Source: CAYNST01 sp964434105
GTDB taxonomy: Bacteria > Pseudomonadota > Gammaproteobacteria > Pseudomonadales > Cellvibrionaceae
Direction of reading: 5' to 3'
Length of the DNA: 64,000 nt
NCBI GenBank assembly: GCA_964434105.1
Contig: CAYSTJ010000001.1
Location: 62,001 to 126,000 of the forward strand
Below are positions 62,260-64,000 of this stretch, in pieces. Below the pieces are notes generated by a model. That model saw only the letters and a program-made list of their open reading frames with translations. It had not been told where the DNA came from and did not search any database. The position numbers were made by a program, and so were the translations under genes. How positions within the stretch are numbered: the stretch's first letter is position 1; every line of letters begins with the position of its first letter.

Positions 62260-62280
62260 CATCGGCCGATTGCCTATCAT
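62253..62280 (+). promoter_or_regulatory. Likely sigma70 promoter of bioB
   Basis: TTGACA (62253-62258), 16-bp spacer, TATCAT (62275-62280). The -35 box lies inside the right half of the BirA site, so occupied operator would block polymerase, as in E. coli. The transcript would have a leader of about 115 nt. Confidence 0.7.
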
Positions 62281-62402
62281 GCCGCCAGGGTCTGTTGACG
62301 TTCTATCGGCGCATCTGTTGCGCGGATGAAACATCAACGGTTCCGCATCCTTTTATTCCCGGGCGGCATCACAATGGCGCCCCTATACGAGACGAACCTA
62401 GC

Positions 62403-63476
62403 ATGCTGAACCAAGCCCCCGCCATTCGCCATGACTGGCGCCGTGATGAAATTCTCGAATTGCTTCGAATGCCGTTCAATGACCTGATCTTCCAGGCCCA
62501 GCAGGTGCATCGCCAACACTTCGATGCCAATACCGTCCAGGTGAGTACGCTTTGCTCCATCAAGACGGGAGCCTGTCCGGAAGACTGTGCCTATTGTCCA
62601 CAAAGCGCCCGATATGATACCGGGCTGGAGCGGGAAAAGCTGATGGCCGTGCAAAAAGTCGTGGAAGAAGCGCAGGCAGCCAAAGCCGCCGGCGCGACCC
62701 GCTTCTGTATGGGTGCGGCCTGGCGATCGCCCAAAAGCCGGGACATGAACTATGTGACCGATATGGTGCGGCAGGTCAAGGCGCTGGGCATGGAAACCTG
62801 CATGACGCTGGGCATGCTGGATGCCGGGCAGGCGGATGAACTGGCGGCCGCAGGGCTCGACTACTACAACCATAATCTCGACACATCGCCTGAATATTAC
62901 GGGGAGGTTATAACAACCCGGACCTACCAGGATCGGCTGGATACGCTCGCCAATGTACGGGGGGCGGGCATGAAAGTCTGTTGTGGCGGTATTGTCGGTA
63001 TGGGCGAAGCACAGCAGGATCGCGCCGGACTGCTGCAGCAGCTCGCCAATCTGCCGGAACACCCGGAGTCGGTACCCATCAATATGCTGGTCCGGGTCGA
63101 AGGGACGCCGTTGCAGGACGAGGCCGACCTCGATCCGTTTGAATTTATACGTACCATCGCCGTCGCCCGTATCCTGATGCCGCGTTCCCATGTACGGCTA
63201 TCGGCAGGGCGGGAAAGTATGAATGACCAGATACAGGCATTGGCCTTCCTGGCCGGCGCCAACTCCATTTTCTATGGTGAAAAGCTGCTGACGACGGCCA
63301 ATCCGGAAGCGGATCGGGACCGTCAGCTGTTTCACCGGCTTGGCATCCGTCCGGAAGTGCGACCGGAATCTGCGGCCGGTTCCGCGCACAGCGTCAGCCG
63401 ACCGCCGGTGCCCCACATGCAGCCGGCAGCGCAGGCGATCGGTACGTCGCTGTTCTACGATGCGACAGCCAGCTGA
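62403..63476 (+). CDS. bioB: Biotin synthase
   Basis: 357 residues from ATG 62403. The radical-SAM cysteines are in CPEDCAYCPQS, with VQVSTLCSIKTGAC before and GAAWRSPKSRDMNYV, YYNHNLDTSPEYYGEV, CCGGIVGMGEAQQDR, NMLVRVEGTPLQ and SAGRESMNDQIQALAFLAGANSIFYGEKLLTT after, as in all BioB. It inserts sulfur into dethiobiotin to form biotin. C-terminus has about 30 extra residues. bioF follows 10 bp later. Confidence 0.98.
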   Translation: MLNQAPAIRHDWRRDEILELLRMPFNDLIFQAQQVHRQHFDANTVQVSTLCSIKTGACPEDCAYCPQSARYDTGLEREKLMAVQKVVEEAQAAKAAGATRFCMGAAWRSPKSRDMNYVTDMVRQVKALGMETCMTLGMLDAGQADELAAAGLDYYNHNLDTSPEYYGEVITTRTYQDRLDTLANVRGAGMKVCCGGIVGMGEAQQDRAGLLQQLANLPEHPESVPINMLVRVEGTPLQDEADLDPFEFIRTIAVARILMPRSHVRLSAGRESMNDQIQALAFLAGANSIFYGEKLLTTANPEADRDRQLFHRLGIRPEVRPESAAGSAHSVSRPPVPHMQPAAQAIGTSLFYDATAS

Positions 63477-63486
63477 CCAGGGCTGC

Positions 63487-64000
63487 ATGATGTCTCTGGA
63501 TCATTTGCTGCAAACCCGCTTACAGGCGCGGCTGCAGGCGAACCGTTACCGTCGCCGTCAAATAGTGGCTTCCCCGTCCGCCGCAAGCGTCACCACCGCG
63601 CAGGGGTCCATGCTGTGTTTTTGCAGCAATGACTACCTCGGACTGGCCGACCATCCGGCTGTCAAGCAGGCCATGATCGACGCGCTGACGCACTTCGGTG
63701 CAGGAAGCGGCGCGGCGCATCTGGTCAGCGGTCACACGACCGAACACCATGCGCTGGAAGAGGAGCTGGCCGACTTTACCGGCCGGCCGCGCGCCTTGCT
63801 GTTTTCCACAGGCTATATGGCCAACCTGGGCGTTATCAGTGCGCTGAGCGACCGGCACGACACCGTATTGGAAGATCGGCTGAATCATGCGTCACTGCTC
63901 GATGCCGCCCGAATGTCCGATGCGGGTTTGAAGCGCTACAGGCACAGCGATCTCGCGCACCTGGAGCAGCTGCTGCAGCGTACGGCAACCGGTAATCGCT
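63487..64000 (+). CDS. bioF: 8-amino-7-oxononanoate synthase, cut by window end
   Basis: 171 codons seen, no stop. The N-terminus LDHLLQTRLQARLQANRYRRRQ and then CFCSNDYLGLADHPAVKQA, GAGSGAAHLVSGHTTEHHALEEELA, ALLFSTGYMANLGVISAL and LEDRLNHASLLDAARMS match the PLP-dependent alpha-oxoamine synthase BioF, which condenses pimeloyl-ACP/CoA with alanine. ATG is at 63487 or 63490. It is in one operon with bioB. Confidence 0.95.
   Translation, partial: MMSLDHLLQTRLQARLQANRYRRRQIVASPSAASVTTAQGSMLCFCSNDYLGLADHPAVKQAMIDALTHFGAGSGAAHLVSGHTTEHHALEEELADFTGRPRALLFSTGYMANLGVISALSDRHDTVLEDRLNHASLLDAARMSDAGLKRYRHSDLAHLEQLLQRTATGNR

Overview
The window is about 64 kb of chromosomal DNA from a free-living gammaproteobacterium, by appearance a Cellvibrio/Saccharophagus/Teredinibacter-like polysaccharide degrader. 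The grounds are the gene content and order (comF divergent from bioB-bioF, a ybhP-clsB-ybhN trio, srkA, htpX, tcdA, tpx), poly-serine linkers, and carbohydrate-binding modules (CBM10-, CBM2- and CBM60-like) fused to proteins that are not glycoside hydrolases. A run of exactly 100 N (18394-18493) shows a scaffolded draft assembly. I see no rRNA, tRNA, CRISPR array, prophage or intact insertion sequence.

Layout. 0-5.5 kb: an outer-membrane beta-barrel gene (cut by the window edge), a membrane-anchored SUMF1-fold protein, a secreted zinc-protease-like protein, and a PP2C phosphatase/Ser-Thr kinase fusion in an operon with a formate/nitrite transporter. 5.5-7.7 kb: a degenerate patch with a repeat end, dinD and a helicase remnant. 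7.7-11.4 kb: a DUF1592-type haem protein and its DUF1552 partner. 11.5-16.7 kb: an unusual two-component pair divergent from a membrane protein plus a VWA lipoprotein. 17-24.7 kb: a hybrid histidine kinase (split by the gap), a Ca/Na antiporter, phosphoketolase and a diguanylate cyclase. 24.8-30.5 kb: a trypsin-like protease with PPC and CBM2-like domains, PhoX, a zinc-site lipoprotein and tpx. 30.5-48 kb: mostly housekeeping and envelope genes (tcdA, tatD-like, SDR, EamA, an epimerase-SPW-VKOR fusion, an entericidin-like lipoprotein, ybhP-clsB-ybhN, mgtC-like, isochorismatase, htpX, GNAT-nitrilase), interspersed with a short repeat family. 48-60 kb: glutaminyl cyclase, two DUF1566 proteins, a second DUF1592/DUF1552 pair with poly-Ser and CBM10, a Trm112/N2227/PqqD-like methyltransferase, a glycosyltransferase and a third large multihaem-type lipoprotein. 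60-64 kb: srkA, comF, bioB and a partial bioF.

Three themes stand out. First, two paralogous DUF1592/DUF1552 pairs each carry a different carbohydrate-binding module on the haem partner, and a third unrelated CxxCH lipoprotein lies nearby; I infer an extracellular redox system acting on polysaccharide. Second, a family of roughly 210-230 bp repeats has GTAACTATTCAG/CTGAATAGTTAC termini and 8-bp target duplications (IS66-like signature); two full copies and several solo ends lie close to gene starts. Third, a four-gene divergent module couples a response regulator and an atypical histidine kinase to a polytopic membrane protein and a VWA lipoprotein, with an 11-bp inverted repeat between them. 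The biotin locus has a well-formed BirA-type operator overlapping a sigma70 promoter.
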